Of a DNA stretch of 64,000 nt, positions 16,427-25,570 are shown in pieces. The translations under genes and the position numbers were made by a program. This stretch comes from Falsiroseomonas sp046052145 (GTDB lineage: Bacteria > Pseudomonadota > Alphaproteobacteria > Acetobacterales > Acetobacteraceae). The number at the start of each line of letters is the position of its first letter. Position 1 is the first letter of the stretch. Under the pieces are notes generated by a model. That model ran no database searches. It was not told the DNA's origin and was given only the letters and a program-made list of their open reading frames with translations. The stretch lies in assembly GCA_046052145.1 (NCBI GenBank), contig JBJOMW010000001.1, positions 558,001-622,000 of the forward strand, written 5' to 3'.

Positions 16427-17428
16427 ATGCCGCATCATCTTCGCACCGCACCCATCGCGCGCCGTGCGCTGCTCGGGCTTCTCGCGGCGCCGGCGCTGCT
16501 GCCGCGCGGCGCCTTTGCGCAAGGCTGGGCGCCGACCCGCCCGCTGCGCCTGGTCCTGCCCTTCGCGCCAGGTGGGCTGACCGACATCCTCGCGCGCGCC
16601 GCCGCCGAACAGCTGCAGGCGCGCATCGGCCAGCCCGTGGTGGTCGAGAACCGCGCCGGCGCCGGCGGCAATCTGGCGGCCGAGGCCGTCGCGCGCGCCA
16701 CCCCCGATGGCCACACGCTGCTGGTCGCGACCCAGGGCATCATCGCCATCAACAAGGTGCTCTATCCGCGCCTCGCTTATGATCCCGACACCGAGTTCAC
16801 ACCCATCGCGATGCTGGCGCAGCAGCCGAACCTGCTGGTGGTCTCGCCGCGGGCGCTGCCCGATGTCACCACCGTCGCACAGCTGCTGGAGCGTATCCGC
16901 GCGACGCCGGGCGGCATGCCCTATGGCTCGAATGGCGTCGGCAGCTTCACGCATCTTTCGATGGAGCTGTTCCGCGCCGCGGCGGGCGTCGAGATGACGC
17001 ATGTGCCCTATCGCGGCAGCGCGCCGCTGCTGACCGACATGGTCGCCGGCACCATCCCCGTGGCCTTCGACGGGCTCGCCACCTCCGCCCCGCAGGTGCG
17101 CGGGGGTTCGCTGCGCGCCATCGGCGTGACCAGCGCGCAGCGTTTCCGCGCCATGCCGGAGGTGCCGGCCATCGCCGAGACGCTGCCGGGCTTCGACGCC
17201 AGCCCCTGGTACGGCGTCTTCGCGCAATCCGCGCTGCCCGAGCCGGTGCTGGCCGGGCTCGAAGCCGCTTTCCGCGCCGTGCTGGAAAGCCCCGCCTGGG
17301 CCGCCGTGCTGGCGCAGCGGGAGGCGGATGCGATGCCGCAGGGCCGCGCCGCGCTGGTGCCGATGATGGCGCGCGAGCGCCAGGCCTGGGGCGAGGCGGT
17401 GCGGCGGTCCGGCGCGCGGGCCGAGTGA
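16427..17428 (+). CDS. Bug/TctC-type receptor
   Basis: 333 residues with a signal peptide (1-31, ending AFAQG) and the complete Bug pattern: TRPLRLVLPFAPGGLTDILAR, VENRAGAGGNLAAEAVARA, PDGHTLLVATQG, HVPYRGSAPLLTDMVAG. CAGGAGG lies seven bases before the ATG. It overlaps the following MmgE/PrpD gene by four bases, so its ligand is probably the acid handled by this CoA-transferase/crotonase/PrpD group. No TctAB genes are next to it; it could share the permease encoded at 10.3-12.3 kb. Confidence 0.93.
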   Translation: MPHHLRTAPIARRALLGLLAAPALLPRGAFAQGWAPTRPLRLVLPFAPGGLTDILARAAAEQLQARIGQPVVVENRAGAGGNLAAEAVARATPDGHTLLVATQGIIAINKVLYPRLAYDPDTEFTPIAMLAQQPNLLVVSPRALPDVTTVAQLLERIRATPGGMPYGSNGVGSFTHLSMELFRAAAGVEMTHVPYRGSAPLLTDMVAGTIPVAFDGLATSAPQVRGGSLRAIGVTSAQRFRAMPEVPAIAETLPGFDASPWYGVFAQSALPEPVLAGLEAAFRAVLESPAWAAVLAQREADAMPQGRAALVPMMARERQAWGEAVRRSGARAE

Positions 17429-18684
17429 TCGCCGACGACATCATCGCCTTCGCGCTGGACGGCCCGCCCGAAGGGCCGGCCGCGGCCAAGGCACGGTTGC
17501 TGCTGCTGGACAGCTTGGGCTGCGCGCTGGCCGGGCTGCGCCATCCGCGCGTCGCGGCCTTCGCGCGCGCGCTGGAACAGGGTTTCCCGGGCGATGTCGC
17601 CTTGGCCGGGGCGCGGCTCGCGCCCGGTGCCGCCGCGGCGGTGCTGGCGGCCGCCACTTGCTGGGACGAGGCGAATGAGGGGCTGGCCCGCGCGCATGGC
17701 CGGCCGGCCCTGCCGGTCGCGCCGCTTGCGCTGGTGGCGCGGGCGCGCGGGATGGCCCCGCGTGACGCGCTGGCCGGTTTCGCGCTGGGCTACGAGATTG
17801 CCGCGCGGGCTGGTGAGGCCTGGCGCCTCCGGCCGGGGATGCATGTGGACGGGTCCTGGCACGCGCTGGGGGCGGCTGCGACCGCTGCGCGACTGGCGGG
17901 GCTGGATGCGGCGGGCATCGCGCGCGCGATGCGCCTCGTGGCCTGCCAGATCCCCTTCGCGCTCTACGCGCCAATCGCGGCGGGGATGGACGGGCGGAAC
18001 AGCTATCCCGCGCATGCCGCGCTGCTCGGCAGCCTGGCGGCGGCGGCGGCGGCAGCCGGGATGGATGCGCCGGAGGGCGGATTTGCGGAGGCGCGTGGCC
18101 TCGCACTTGGCCTGACCTCTCCCGCCGTGACGGCGCCGCCCGGCGCGTGGCTGCTGGGGGAGGCCTATCTCAAGCCCTTCGCCGGCGTGCGCCACGCTCA
18201 TTACGCCGCCGCCGCCGCGCTGGCGTTGCGTGGGCGCGTCGCGCCCGAGCCGCGGCGCATTGTGCTCGCGACCTATGCCGAGGCGCTGCGATACGCCGGC
18301 AACCGCGCGCCGCGTGCGGCGATCGCGGCGCAGTTCAGCCTCAGCTGGGCGGTGGCGGCAGCGCTGGTCCAGGGCGATCTCGGCCCCGGCGCCTACACCG
18401 AAGCCGCGCTCGCCGATCCGCGCCTGCGCGCGATCGAGGCGCGGGTGGAGTTGGTGGAGGATGCGGCGCTGACCGCCGCTGGCCGCCGGGGCGCGACGCT
18501 GACCGTGGATGGGGAGAGCGCGACGATTGCCGGCGTCACCGGCGATCCGGACCGGCCGATGGGCGTGGAGGAGGCGGTCGCGAAGTTTCGGCGTTTCGCC
18601 GGCCCGAGCCTTGGCGCTTCGGGGGTCAACCACGCGATCGCCGCCCTGCTAGAGGACGGCCCCGCGGACGGTCTGTTCGGTTAG
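17425..18684 (+). CDS. MmgE/PrpD family protein
   Basis: 419 residues from a GTG that overlaps the Bug stop (GTGA). Family features are LLLLDSLGCALAGLRHP at 30-46, AAATCWDEANEGLARAHGRPALPVAPLALV, the helical lid LGAAATAARLAGLDA, and LKPFAGVRHAHYAAAAA. The family includes 2-methylcitrate dehydratase and cis-aconitate decarboxylase, which act on tricarboxylates through a conserved lid. This member is shorter than PrpD (about 480 residues) and more divergent, so the reaction is likely a dehydration or decarboxylation of a related acid, not the methylcitrate cycle itself; no prpB or prpC is present. Confidence 0.87.
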   Translation: MIADDIIAFALDGPPEGPAAAKARLLLLDSLGCALAGLRHPRVAAFARALEQGFPGDVALAGARLAPGAAAAVLAAATCWDEANEGLARAHGRPALPVAPLALVARARGMAPRDALAGFALGYEIAARAGEAWRLRPGMHVDGSWHALGAAATAARLAGLDAAGIARAMRLVACQIPFALYAPIAAGMDGRNSYPAHAALLGSLAAAAAAAGMDAPEGGFAEARGLALGLTSPAVTAPPGAWLLGEAYLKPFAGVRHAHYAAAAALALRGRVAPEPRRIVLATYAEALRYAGNRAPRAAIAAQFSLSWAVAAALVQGDLGPGAYTEAALADPRLRAIEARVELVEDAALTAAGRRGATLTVDGESATIAGVTGDPDRPMGVEEAVAKFRRFAGPSLGASGVNHAIAALLEDGPADGLFG

Positions 18685-18690
18685 GCTGCC

Positions 18691-18710
18691 CCCCGGTCGC
18701 TGGACCGGGG
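18691..18710. terminator. Bidirectional terminator hairpin
   Basis: Perfect eight-base arms CCCCGGTC/GACCGGGG around a GCTG loop lie in the 32-base gap between the converging MmgE/PrpD and DUF6481 stops. Confidence 0.6.
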
Positions 18711-18716
18711 CGGGCA

Positions 18717-19130
18717 TCAACGCTGGCGCGCCTTGCGGGCGTCCTGCATCGCCTTGTGCGCGGCGGCGAGCGTCACGGCGCGGTTGCGCTGGTCGGCGGC
18801 GCGGCGCGCGGCCGCGTTGGCGGCCTCGATCTCGGCGGCGCGGCGGATCGCCAGCTCCTCCTGGGCCTTGCGCTCGGCTTCGCGCTTGGCGGCCAGGCGG
18901 GCGGCTTCCTCGGCCTGCTTCTGGGCGAGCTTGGCCGCGCGCTTCTCGGCCTCGCGCGCGGCGCGGGCGTCGGCGATCGCCTTCTGTTCGGCCATGCGCT
19001 TCTGCACCTCGGGGTCGTCGAGGCGCGCCTTCATCGAGGCGAATTTCTCGGCGGCGGCCTTGCGGGCCTCCTCGGCGGCGTTCTTGCGCTCGTTGAAGTC
19101 GAAAAGCTTCTTAGTCTGCATGGGTGCCAT
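18717..19130 (-). CDS. DUF6481 family coiled-coil protein
   Basis: 137 residues, almost entirely Ala, Lys, Arg, Glu and Gln, forming one long amphipathic helix or coiled coil after a short N-terminal segment with FDFNERKNAAEEARKAAAEKF. That opening fits the DUF6481 family of alphaproteobacteria. There is no signal peptide or membrane helix. A second ATG three codons in (19121) is an equally good start, better spaced from an AGGGGT sequence. Function unknown. It converges with the MmgE/PrpD gene. Confidence 0.7.
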   Translation of the reverse strand: MAPMQTKKLFDFNERKNAAEEARKAAAEKFASMKARLDDPEVQKRMAEQKAIADARAAREAEKRAAKLAQKQAEEAARLAAKREAERKAQEELAIRRAAEIEAANAAARRAADQRNRAVTLAAAHKAMQDARKARQR

Positions 19131-19195
19131 GTACCCCTAGAGCCGCCGGAGGCCAAGGGGTTGTGCCCCGCCCGGGGCGCATCCCTCCCCTCTCA

Positions 19196-20161
19196 TCAGT
19201 TCGTGATGGTCACCCCGGCGGCGCGGACCATGGTGTCCCAGCGCGTGACCTCGGCCTGGTAGAAGGCGGCGAAGGGGGCGGGGGCCATGGTCTCCAGCCG
19301 GAAGCCGGCGGCCTCCAGCCGGGTGCGGAGCGTGGCGTCCGCGAGCGCCGCGACGGTGGCCGCATGCACCGCGGCCAGGGCCGGCGCCGGTGTGCCGGGG
19401 GGCGCAAACAGGCCGAACCAGGCATCCGCCCCGGCATCGTCCTGGCCGAGTTCGCGGAAGGTGGGCACCTCGGGCAGCTCGGGCAGGCGCGTGGCGCCGC
19501 CCATGGCCAGCACGCGGAGCCGCCCATCGGCGGCGAGGCCCGAGACGCCCGCCCAGGTGGCGATCGAGAAATCCACCACCCCCGCCACCAGGTCCTGCGC
19601 GGCCGGCGCCGCGCCGCGATAGGGGATGTGGGTCGCGTTCAGCCCGTTGCGGCGGACGAAGGTGTCCCCCAGCAGATGCGAGGCGGAGCCCGCCGAGGAG
19701 GAGGCGTAGGACAGGCCCCGCCCGGGCCGGCGGCCGATCTCGATCAGCTCCGCCAGCGTCCGGGCTGGGGAGGCGGCGGGCACCACCAGCGCATGGGGGG
19801 CGCGGGCCACCAGGGTCGCGGCGGCGAAGCCGGCCACGTCATAGGGCAGGCCCGGCACCAGCGCGCCGTTCATCGCATGGGTCTGGTTGTTGCCCAGCAC
19901 GAGCGTGTGGCCGTCGGCGGGGGCGCGGAAGACCGCCTCGGTCCCCGCCACGCCACCGCCGCCGGCGCGGTTGTCCACCGCGACCGGCTGGCCCCAGGCC
20001 TCCTGCCATTTGGCCGCCAGCGCGCGGGCGAGCACATCGGTTGTGCCGCCGGGCGGGAAGGGGACGACCAGCCGCACCGGGCGCTGCGGGGAGGGGGCTT
20101 GGGCCTGGGCTGGCAGCGCGGCCAGCAGGGGCAGGGCCAGCAGGGCGCGGCGGGGGGTCAT
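19196..20161 (-). CDS. Bug/TctC-type receptor
   Basis: 321 residues, with a leader MTPRRALLALPLLAALPAQA and Bug motifs QRPVRLVVPFPPGGTTDVLAR, VDNRAGGGGVAGTEAV, PADGHTLVLGNNQTHAMN and HIPYRGAAPAAQDLVAGVV. It is the fourth Bug protein in 20 kb. It stands alone on the minus strand, divergent by 68 bases from the ketopantoate-reductase-like gene, and has no adjacent permease. Confidence 0.92.
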   Translation of the reverse strand: MTPRRALLALPLLAALPAQAQAPSPQRPVRLVVPFPPGGTTDVLARALAAKWQEAWGQPVAVDNRAGGGGVAGTEAVFRAPADGHTLVLGNNQTHAMNGALVPGLPYDVAGFAAATLVARAPHALVVPAASPARTLAELIEIGRRPGRGLSYASSSAGSASHLLGDTFVRRNGLNATHIPYRGAAPAAQDLVAGVVDFSIATWAGVSGLAADGRLRVLAMGGATRLPELPEVPTFRELGQDDAGADAWFGLFAPPGTPAPALAAVHAATVAALADATLRTRLEAAGFRLETMAPAPFAAFYQAEVTRWDTMVRAAGVTITN

Positions 20162-20229
20162 GGCGGGGCCTCCGGGACGATCCAGCCGATCATTGCCGCT
20201 GCCGCGCCCTTCGGGCAGAGGGTTTCGTC

Positions 20230-21198
20230 ATGCGGGTGACAGTTCTTGGCGCTGGGGCGATCGGCGGCTGGCTGGCGGCGGGGTTCGCCGCCGGCGGGGC
20301 GGAGGTGAGCGTGCTGGCGCGCGGCGCCAGCCTGGCGGCGCTGCGCGAGCGCGGCCTGGTGCTGCGCCAGGGCGCCGAGGAGCGGGCGTTCCCCGTCCTG
20401 GCCTCCGACAATCCGGCAGCGCTGCCGCCGGCGGATCTGCTGTTGCTGGGGCTGAAGGGGCACGACCTGCCGGGGGCGCTGCCGCTGGTCCGGGCGCTGC
20501 TGGCGCCGGGCACGCTGGTGCTCTCGGCGCAAAACGGGGTGCCCTGGTTCTTCCTGCGGGGCTTCGGCGGCGGGCTGGCCGGCAGCACGCTCGAGAGCGT
20601 GGACCCGGGCGGGGCGCTGGCCGCGCTGCTGCCGCCCGGGCGCGTGCTGGCGGCAGTGGTGCATGCCGCGGCCATGGTGGAGGCGCCCGGCACGATCCGG
20701 CTGGTGAAGGCCGACAGGCTGCCCGTGGGCGATGTTGCGGGCGCCAATCCGGGGCTGCTGGCCGATGTCGTCGGCCGGCTGCGCGCCGGCGGCGTCCCGG
20801 CCGAGGCGTCCGCCGCCATCCGGGACGAGATCTGGCGCAAGCTCTGGGGCAATTCGAACATGAACCCCTTGAGCGCGCTCTGCCGCGCGACGCTGTCCGA
20901 CATGCTGGACGAGCCCGGCGTCCGGGGCCTGGCTGAAGCGATGATGGCGGAGATGGACGGGCTCGGGCAGCGGATCGGCCTCGCGCCGCTCGGTTCCATC
21001 CCGGCGCGGATGGAGGTGACGCGGCGGATCGGCGCCTTCCGTACCTCGATGCTGCAGGACCTTGAGGCCGGGCGGCGGCTGGAACTCGGCCCCGTGCTGG
21101 GCGCGCTGGTGGAGATGGCGGAGCGCCTGGACCACCCCTCCCCCGTGATGCGCGGGGTGCATGGGCTGGTCCGCTTATTGGAACGCGGGCGGGGCTGA
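20230..21198 (+). CDS. Ketopantoate reductase family (ApbA/PanE) protein
   Basis: 322 residues. The N-terminal Rossmann motif is GAGAIGGWLA (residues 7-16), followed by the ApbA elements LLLGLKGHDLPGAL and SAQNGVPWFF, which carry the conserved Lys and Asn, and the C-terminal RDEIWRKLWGNSNMNPLSAL with the catalytic lysine. PanE reduces 2-dehydropantoate to pantoate with NADPH in coenzyme A synthesis. Many genomes hold several paralogues of unknown substrate, and no panB or panC is nearby, so a specific panE name is not given. prfC follows 33 bases downstream. Confidence 0.85.
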   Translation: MRVTVLGAGAIGGWLAAGFAAGGAEVSVLARGASLAALRERGLVLRQGAEERAFPVLASDNPAALPPADLLLLGLKGHDLPGALPLVRALLAPGTLVLSAQNGVPWFFLRGFGGGLAGSTLESVDPGGALAALLPPGRVLAAVVHAAAMVEAPGTIRLVKADRLPVGDVAGANPGLLADVVGRLRAGGVPAEASAAIRDEIWRKLWGNSNMNPLSALCRATLSDMLDEPGVRGLAEAMMAEMDGLGQRIGLAPLGSIPARMEVTRRIGAFRTSMLQDLEAGRRLELGPVLGALVEMAERLDHPSPVMRGVHGLVRLLERGRG

Positions 21199-21231
21199 TA
21201 CCGCGCGCTGCAAAGGGCTATATCCCCCGCC

Positions 21232-22842
21232 ATGAGCGACACCACGGCCATTGAAAGCGTCGCGCGGGAAGCCGCGCGGCGCCGGACCTTTGCGATCATC
21301 GCGCACCCCGATGCGGGCAAGACCACGCTGACGGAAAAGCTGCTGCTGAAGGGCGGCGCCATCCAGCTGGCCGGCGCCGTGCGCGCCAAGGGCAATGCGC
21401 GGCGCACGCGGTCGGACTGGATGAAGATCGAGCAGGATCGCGGCATCTCGGTCGCGACCTCCGTCATGACCTTCGAACGCGCGGGCGTCGTCTTCAACCT
21501 GCTCGACACGCCGGGCCACGAGGATTTCTCCGAAGACACCTACCGGACGCTGACGGCGGTGGACGCCGCGGTGATGGTGCTGGATGCCGCCAAGGGCATC
21601 GAGAGCCAGACCCGCAAACTGTTCGAGGTGTGCCGCCTGCGCGACATCCCGATCGTCACCTTCGTCAACAAGATGGACCGCGAGGCGCGCGATCCCTTCG
21701 AGCTGATCGACGAGATCGAAAAGACGCTGGCGCTGGACGCAGCACCCGTCGCCTGGCCGGTCGGCCGCGCCAGCGAATTCTGGGGCACCTACGACATCCT
21801 GGCCAAGCGCCTGATGCCGGTGGATGCGACGGAAGACGAAGGCATCCCTGTCTCCGGCTATGACGACCCGCAGATCGCCGGCCTGGTCGGCGCCGAACGC
21901 GCAACGGCGCTGGAAGAAGAGGTGCTGCTGGCCGAGGCGGGCCTCAAGCCCTTCGACCTCGACGCTTTCCGCCAGGGCACGCTGACGCCGGTCTTCTTCG
22001 GCTCGGCGCTGCGCGATTTCGGCGTGGGGCATCTGCTGGAAGGGCTGTCGCGCTTTGCCCCGCCGCCCGGCGCGCGCGCGGCCGATCCGCGGCCGATCGA
22101 GCCGGAGGAAGCACGGCTGACGGGCTTCGTCTTCAAGGTTCAGGCGAATATGGACCCGAACCACCGCGACCGCGTGGCCTTCGTGCGGCTGTGCAGCGGG
22201 CGGCTGACCAAGGGGATGCGGCTGCGCCAGGTGCGCACCGGCAAGCAGGTGCCGGTCAATGCGCCGCTGTTCTTCTTCGCCAAGGAACGCCAGGTGGCGG
22301 AGGAAGCCTGGCCGGGCGACGTCGTCGGCATCGCCAATCACGGGACGCTCCGCATCGGCGACACGCTGACCGAGGGCGAGGAGGTCAACTTCCGGGGCGT
22401 GCCATCCTTCGCGCCCGAAATTCTCCGGCATGTTCGCCTGGAAGACCCGATGCTGGCGAAGAAGCTGCGCACGGCGCTGGATCAACTCGCCGAGGAAGGC
22501 GTGGTGCAGATCTTCCGTCCCCTCGATGGCTCGCCGCCGATCGTCGGCGTGGTCGGGCAGTTGCAGCTGGATGTGCTGCAATCGAGGCTGAAGGTGGAAT
22601 ACGGCGTGCCCGCCGGCTTCGATGCGACCCGCTGGCAGGTGCTGCGCTGGATGAGCGGCGAGCGCGCGGAGATCGAGCGCTGGGCCACCACCAGCCGCAG
22701 CGACACGGCCGAGGATCATGACGGCGAATATGTCGCGCTGTTTGGCTCCGACTGGCGCCGCAAGCGCGCGGAAGAAGACTTTCCGAAGTTGAAGTTCCAC
22801 GCCGTGCGCGAGCAGCATGGCGTGGTGCAGATGCAGCGCTGA
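21232..22842 (+). CDS. prfC: Peptide chain release factor 3
   Basis: A 536-residue translational GTPase that recycles RF1 and RF2 from terminated ribosomes. The G motifs are complete: AHPDAGKTT at residues 24-32, DTPGHEDF, and NKMDRE. The switch region GNARRTRSDWMKIEQDRGISVATSVM is the RF3 form. C-terminal RF3 elements include FKVQANMDPNHRDRVAFVR and IVGVVGQLQLDVL. The length matches the family. The 5' spacing suggests co-transcription with the preceding reductase gene. Confidence 0.97.
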   Translation: MSDTTAIESVAREAARRRTFAIIAHPDAGKTTLTEKLLLKGGAIQLAGAVRAKGNARRTRSDWMKIEQDRGISVATSVMTFERAGVVFNLLDTPGHEDFSEDTYRTLTAVDAAVMVLDAAKGIESQTRKLFEVCRLRDIPIVTFVNKMDREARDPFELIDEIEKTLALDAAPVAWPVGRASEFWGTYDILAKRLMPVDATEDEGIPVSGYDDPQIAGLVGAERATALEEEVLLAEAGLKPFDLDAFRQGTLTPVFFGSALRDFGVGHLLEGLSRFAPPPGARAADPRPIEPEEARLTGFVFKVQANMDPNHRDRVAFVRLCSGRLTKGMRLRQVRTGKQVPVNAPLFFFAKERQVAEEAWPGDVVGIANHGTLRIGDTLTEGEEVNFRGVPSFAPEILRHVRLEDPMLAKKLRTALDQLAEEGVVQIFRPLDGSPPIVGVVGQLQLDVLQSRLKVEYGVPAGFDATRWQVLRWMSGERAEIERWATTSRSDTAEDHDGEYVALFGSDWRRKRAEEDFPKLKFHAVREQHGVVQMQR

Positions 22843-22894
22843 CCAGCGGCGTGGTGCTTGCGCGTTCGGTCCGCGACGCCACATCGCGCCTGCC

Positions 22895-23467
22895 ATGACG
22901 CATGACATGAAGCCGCTGCCGATCCCCGTGCCCGCCCTCGCCAGCCTGCCGCCGATCCCGCAATGGCTGGTGCAGGAGCTGCGCTCCGACCATGCCGGGG
23001 AGACGGGGGCGGTGATGATCTATCGCGGCATCCTGGCCTTCACCCGCGATCCCGAATTGCGCGACTTCGCCGCGCGGCATGGGGCGACAGAGCAGGGGCA
23101 TCTGGATCTGCTGGAACAGCTGCTGCCGCCGCACCAGCGCTCGCGCCTGCTGCCGATCTGGAAGGTGGCGGGGTTCCTCACCGGCGCGCTGCCGGCGCTG
23201 TTCGGGCCGCGCGCGGTGCATGTGACGATCGACGCGGTCGAGAGCTTCGTGGACCACCACTACCAGCAGCAGCTGGACCGCCTGGATGCGGAGGGCATCC
23301 ACCCGGAGATCCGCGCCTTGCTGGCCCATTGCCAGGAAGAAGAGATCCACCACCGCGACGAAGCGCGGGAGCTGCATGGCGGCGGCACGGGCTGGCTGCT
23401 GCGCGCCTGGGGCTGGATCGTCGGCAGCGGCAGCTCGGCGGCGGTCGTCGCTGCCAAGCGCATCTGA
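22895..23467 (+). CDS. coq7: Demethoxyubiquinone hydroxylase, COQ7/Cat5 family
   Basis: 190 residues from the ATG of MTHDMK. The di-iron four-helix bundle ligands are all present: Glu36 in DHAGETGAV, Glu66 and His69 in TEQGHL, Glu116 in DAVESFVDHHY, and the last E-x2-H near residues 149-153 (EEIHH). COQ7 hydroxylates demethoxyubiquinone at C6, the penultimate ubiquinone step, at the membrane. A hydrophobic helix (FLTGALPALFG) could dip into the bilayer. A ubiA-type prenyltransferase gene for the same pathway lies at 37.8 kb. Confidence 0.94.
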   Translation: MTHDMKPLPIPVPALASLPPIPQWLVQELRSDHAGETGAVMIYRGILAFTRDPELRDFAARHGATEQGHLDLLEQLLPPHQRSRLLPIWKVAGFLTGALPALFGPRAVHVTIDAVESFVDHHYQQQLDRLDAEGIHPEIRALLAHCQEEEIHHRDEARELHGGGTGWLLRAWGWIVGSGSSAAVVAAKRI

Positions 23468-23473
23468 GCCTAC

Positions 23474-24403
23474 CTACCCCGCCCGCGCCCCGGCGGGGTC
23501 GCTGAGCGCACGGAGCGACGCGGCCACCGCTTCCGCGAAACGCGCGGCCGCCACGGGCAGCACACGGTCGCGCAACTGCCCCAGCACGAAGCTCGCCGGC
23601 GGCACCTCCCGCGGGTCGAGCGAGCGGGCGACCAGCCCGGCCTGTGCGGGACCGTCCAGCGGCGGGGCGCCGAGGGCGAATTGCACCGAGAGCGCATCCT
23701 CCTGCTGCAGCACCTGGCCGAGCAGGTCGAAGGAGTTGCACTCGATCACCGGTGCCGCGTCCTGCCGGCGCCGCTGCAGCGCCGCGTCCAGCATCCGCCG
23801 CCCGGCCAGCGACCGGTCGGGCAGCACCAGCCGCTCGCTCGCCAGGTCCTGCAGCCGGATCACCTGGCGGGCCGCCAGCCTGTGGCCCTCAGGCATGACG
23901 GCGACCAGGCGCTGCTCGGTCGTCTCGATCACCAGCAGGTCGGCCGAGCGCGGGGGGCCGACCACCAGGATCAGCTCCACCTCGTAAGCCGCGAGCATGG
24001 CCAGCGCCTTGGCATGGTCGCAGACGGTGATCTGGAAGCGCACCTGCGGGGCGCGCTTGCGGAAGGACGCGACGGCCTGCCCGACGAAGCGATGCGCCAG
24101 CGCCTGGCTGCAGGCCAGCCGCACCGTGCCGCGGCGCAGCCCGCGCAGCTCCTCGATCTGGGAGCGGACCAGCTCGAGGTCGGCATCCTGCGCGCGGATA
24201 TGGCGCAGCAGCAGCTCTCCGGCCGCGGTCGGGCGCATGCCCCGCGGCAGCCGGTCGAACAGCTTGGTCCCGAGCTCCTCCTCAAGGTCCGCGATGCGGC
24301 GGTTCACGGCGGAGGCGGTGATGTTCAGCTGCTCCGCCGCCCTGCGGATGGAGCCGAGGCGGGCGACCTCATGGACGTAGCGGAGGGGGCGGAGATGGCG
24401 CAT
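23474..24403 (-). CDS. LysR family transcriptional regulator
   Basis: 309 residues from MRHLRPLRYV; the frame extends 13 codons further upstream with no LysR-like sequence. The N-terminal winged helix reads YVHEVARLGSIRRAAEQLNITASAVNRRIADLEEELGTKLFDR, the canonical LysR pattern, followed by the linker helix and a two-lobe effector domain. It is divergent from the receptor-amidohydrolase-ABC operon that starts at 24544, the standard arrangement of a LysR protein with its target. Its effector is probably the compound imported by that operon. Confidence 0.93.
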   Translation of the reverse strand: MRHLRPLRYVHEVARLGSIRRAAEQLNITASAVNRRIADLEEELGTKLFDRLPRGMRPTAAGELLLRHIRAQDADLELVRSQIEELRGLRRGTVRLACSQALAHRFVGQAVASFRKRAPQVRFQITVCDHAKALAMLAAYEVELILVVGPPRSADLLVIETTEQRLVAVMPEGHRLAARQVIRLQDLASERLVLPDRSLAGRRMLDAALQRRRQDAAPVIECNSFDLLGQVLQQEDALSVQFALGAPPLDGPAQAGLVARSLDPREVPPASFVLGQLRDRVLPVAAARFAEAVAASLRALSDPAGARAG

Positions 24404-24543
24404 GGCGGGCGGACCGTAGCCTTTTTGGCAACGCAGCGGCACGAAAAAACTGCTTCCCGTGAACGCTCCGGCGGCGCAAAGGGGGCGCGGGAGTTACGCT
24501 ACGCCAGTTCGCACGGCCCACCCGCAAACGCAGGGGGTCTCCC

Positions 24544-25566
24544 ATGCATCGCCGCCTTTTCCTGGCTTCTGCCGCCGCCACGCTGGCCTCGCCGGCCCTG
24601 GCCCAGTCGCGCACGCGTCTCAAACTGGTGCTGAACTGGCGCTGGCAGGGCCCGCAGGGGATGTTCCTGCTGGCCGAGGACCGGGGCTATTTCCGCGCCG
24701 CCGGGATCGACGTGACGATCGACCAGGGTGAGGGCTCGGCCGCCTCCGTCACCAAGGTGGCGACCGGCGCCTATGATGTGGGCTTCGGGGACATCAACGC
24801 CGCCATCGCGCTCTCTGCGCAGCGCCCTGCGGAAGCGCCGCTCGGCGTGATGATGCTGTTCAACCGCCCGCCTTTCTGCATCGCGGTCCGCGCCGACAGC
24901 CCGATCCGCACGCCGCGCGACCTGGAAGGGCGGACCATCGGCGGCCCGGCCAATGACGGCGCGCTGCGCCTCTTCCCCGCCTTCGCGCGGCTGGCCGGCA
25001 TCGATGCCTCGCGCGTCAACATCACCAACATGAACGCGCAGCTGCGCGAGCAGATGCTGAACCGCGGCCAGGTGGATGGCGTCTTCGGCTTCGTGAACAC
25101 CATCCGCTTCAGCGCGCAGCTGATCGGCACCAATGCCGACACCGCCTATCGCTGGATCCTCTATGGCGATTACGGCATGGATCTCTATTCCAACGCCATC
25201 GTCGTCAGCCGCCAGCTGGCGCGCGACAATCCGGCTGCGGTCGCGGGGCTGCTGCGGGCGATCAACCGCGGCGTCGCCGACATGCTGCGTGAGCCCGATG
25301 CGGCGGTGGCCGCCGTGGCGCGGCGTGAGCCGCTGATCAACGTGCAGGTGGAGCGCGCGCGGCTGGACGCGACGGTGCGCGACGAGATGAACCACCCCGA
25401 GATCGGCCGCATCGGCCTCGGCGATGTGGTGGATGAGCGCTTCACGCGGGGGATCGAGATCCTGGCCCAGGCGCAGAACCTGCCCCGCATGCCGGCGATG
25501 GCGGAGGTCTTCGACCGCCGCTTCCTGCCCCCGCTGTCCGAACGCATCACGCGGGTGGGTGCCTGA
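24544..25566 (+). CDS. ABC transporter substrate-binding protein, NMT1/THI5-like (first copy)
   Basis: 340 residues with a signal peptide (1-20, ending ALAQ). The NMT1-like pattern is LKLVLNWRWQGPQGMFLLAEDRGYFRAAGIDVTIDQGEGSAASVTKVATGAYDVGFGDINA, in the family that binds thiamine-pyrimidine precursors, riboflavin, nitriles or other nitrogen heterocycles. It shares the WRFQG/WRWQG, DQG-GSA and GFGD motifs with the receptor at 29500, so the operon carries two paralogous receptors around one permease and ATPase. The four-base gap to the SDR gene indicates co-transcription. Confidence 0.9.
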   Translation: MHRRLFLASAAATLASPALAQSRTRLKLVLNWRWQGPQGMFLLAEDRGYFRAAGIDVTIDQGEGSAASVTKVATGAYDVGFGDINAAIALSAQRPAEAPLGVMMLFNRPPFCIAVRADSPIRTPRDLEGRTIGGPANDGALRLFPAFARLAGIDASRVNITNMNAQLREQMLNRGQVDGVFGFVNTIRFSAQLIGTNADTAYRWILYGDYGMDLYSNAIVVSRQLARDNPAAVAGLLRAINRGVADMLREPDAAVAAVARREPLINVQVERARLDATVRDEMNHPEIGRIGLGDVVDERFTRGIEILAQAQNLPRMPAMAEVFDRRFLPPLSERITRVGA

Positions 25567-25570
25567 TCCC

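Noticed and set aside
20230..21198. Naming the ApbA/PanE family protein panE
   Set aside because: Paralogues with other substrates are common and no pantothenate gene is nearby.
21175..22908. A 577-codon minus-strand frame opposite prfC
   Set aside because: RF3 on the plus strand is unambiguous; the shadow is compositionally biased.
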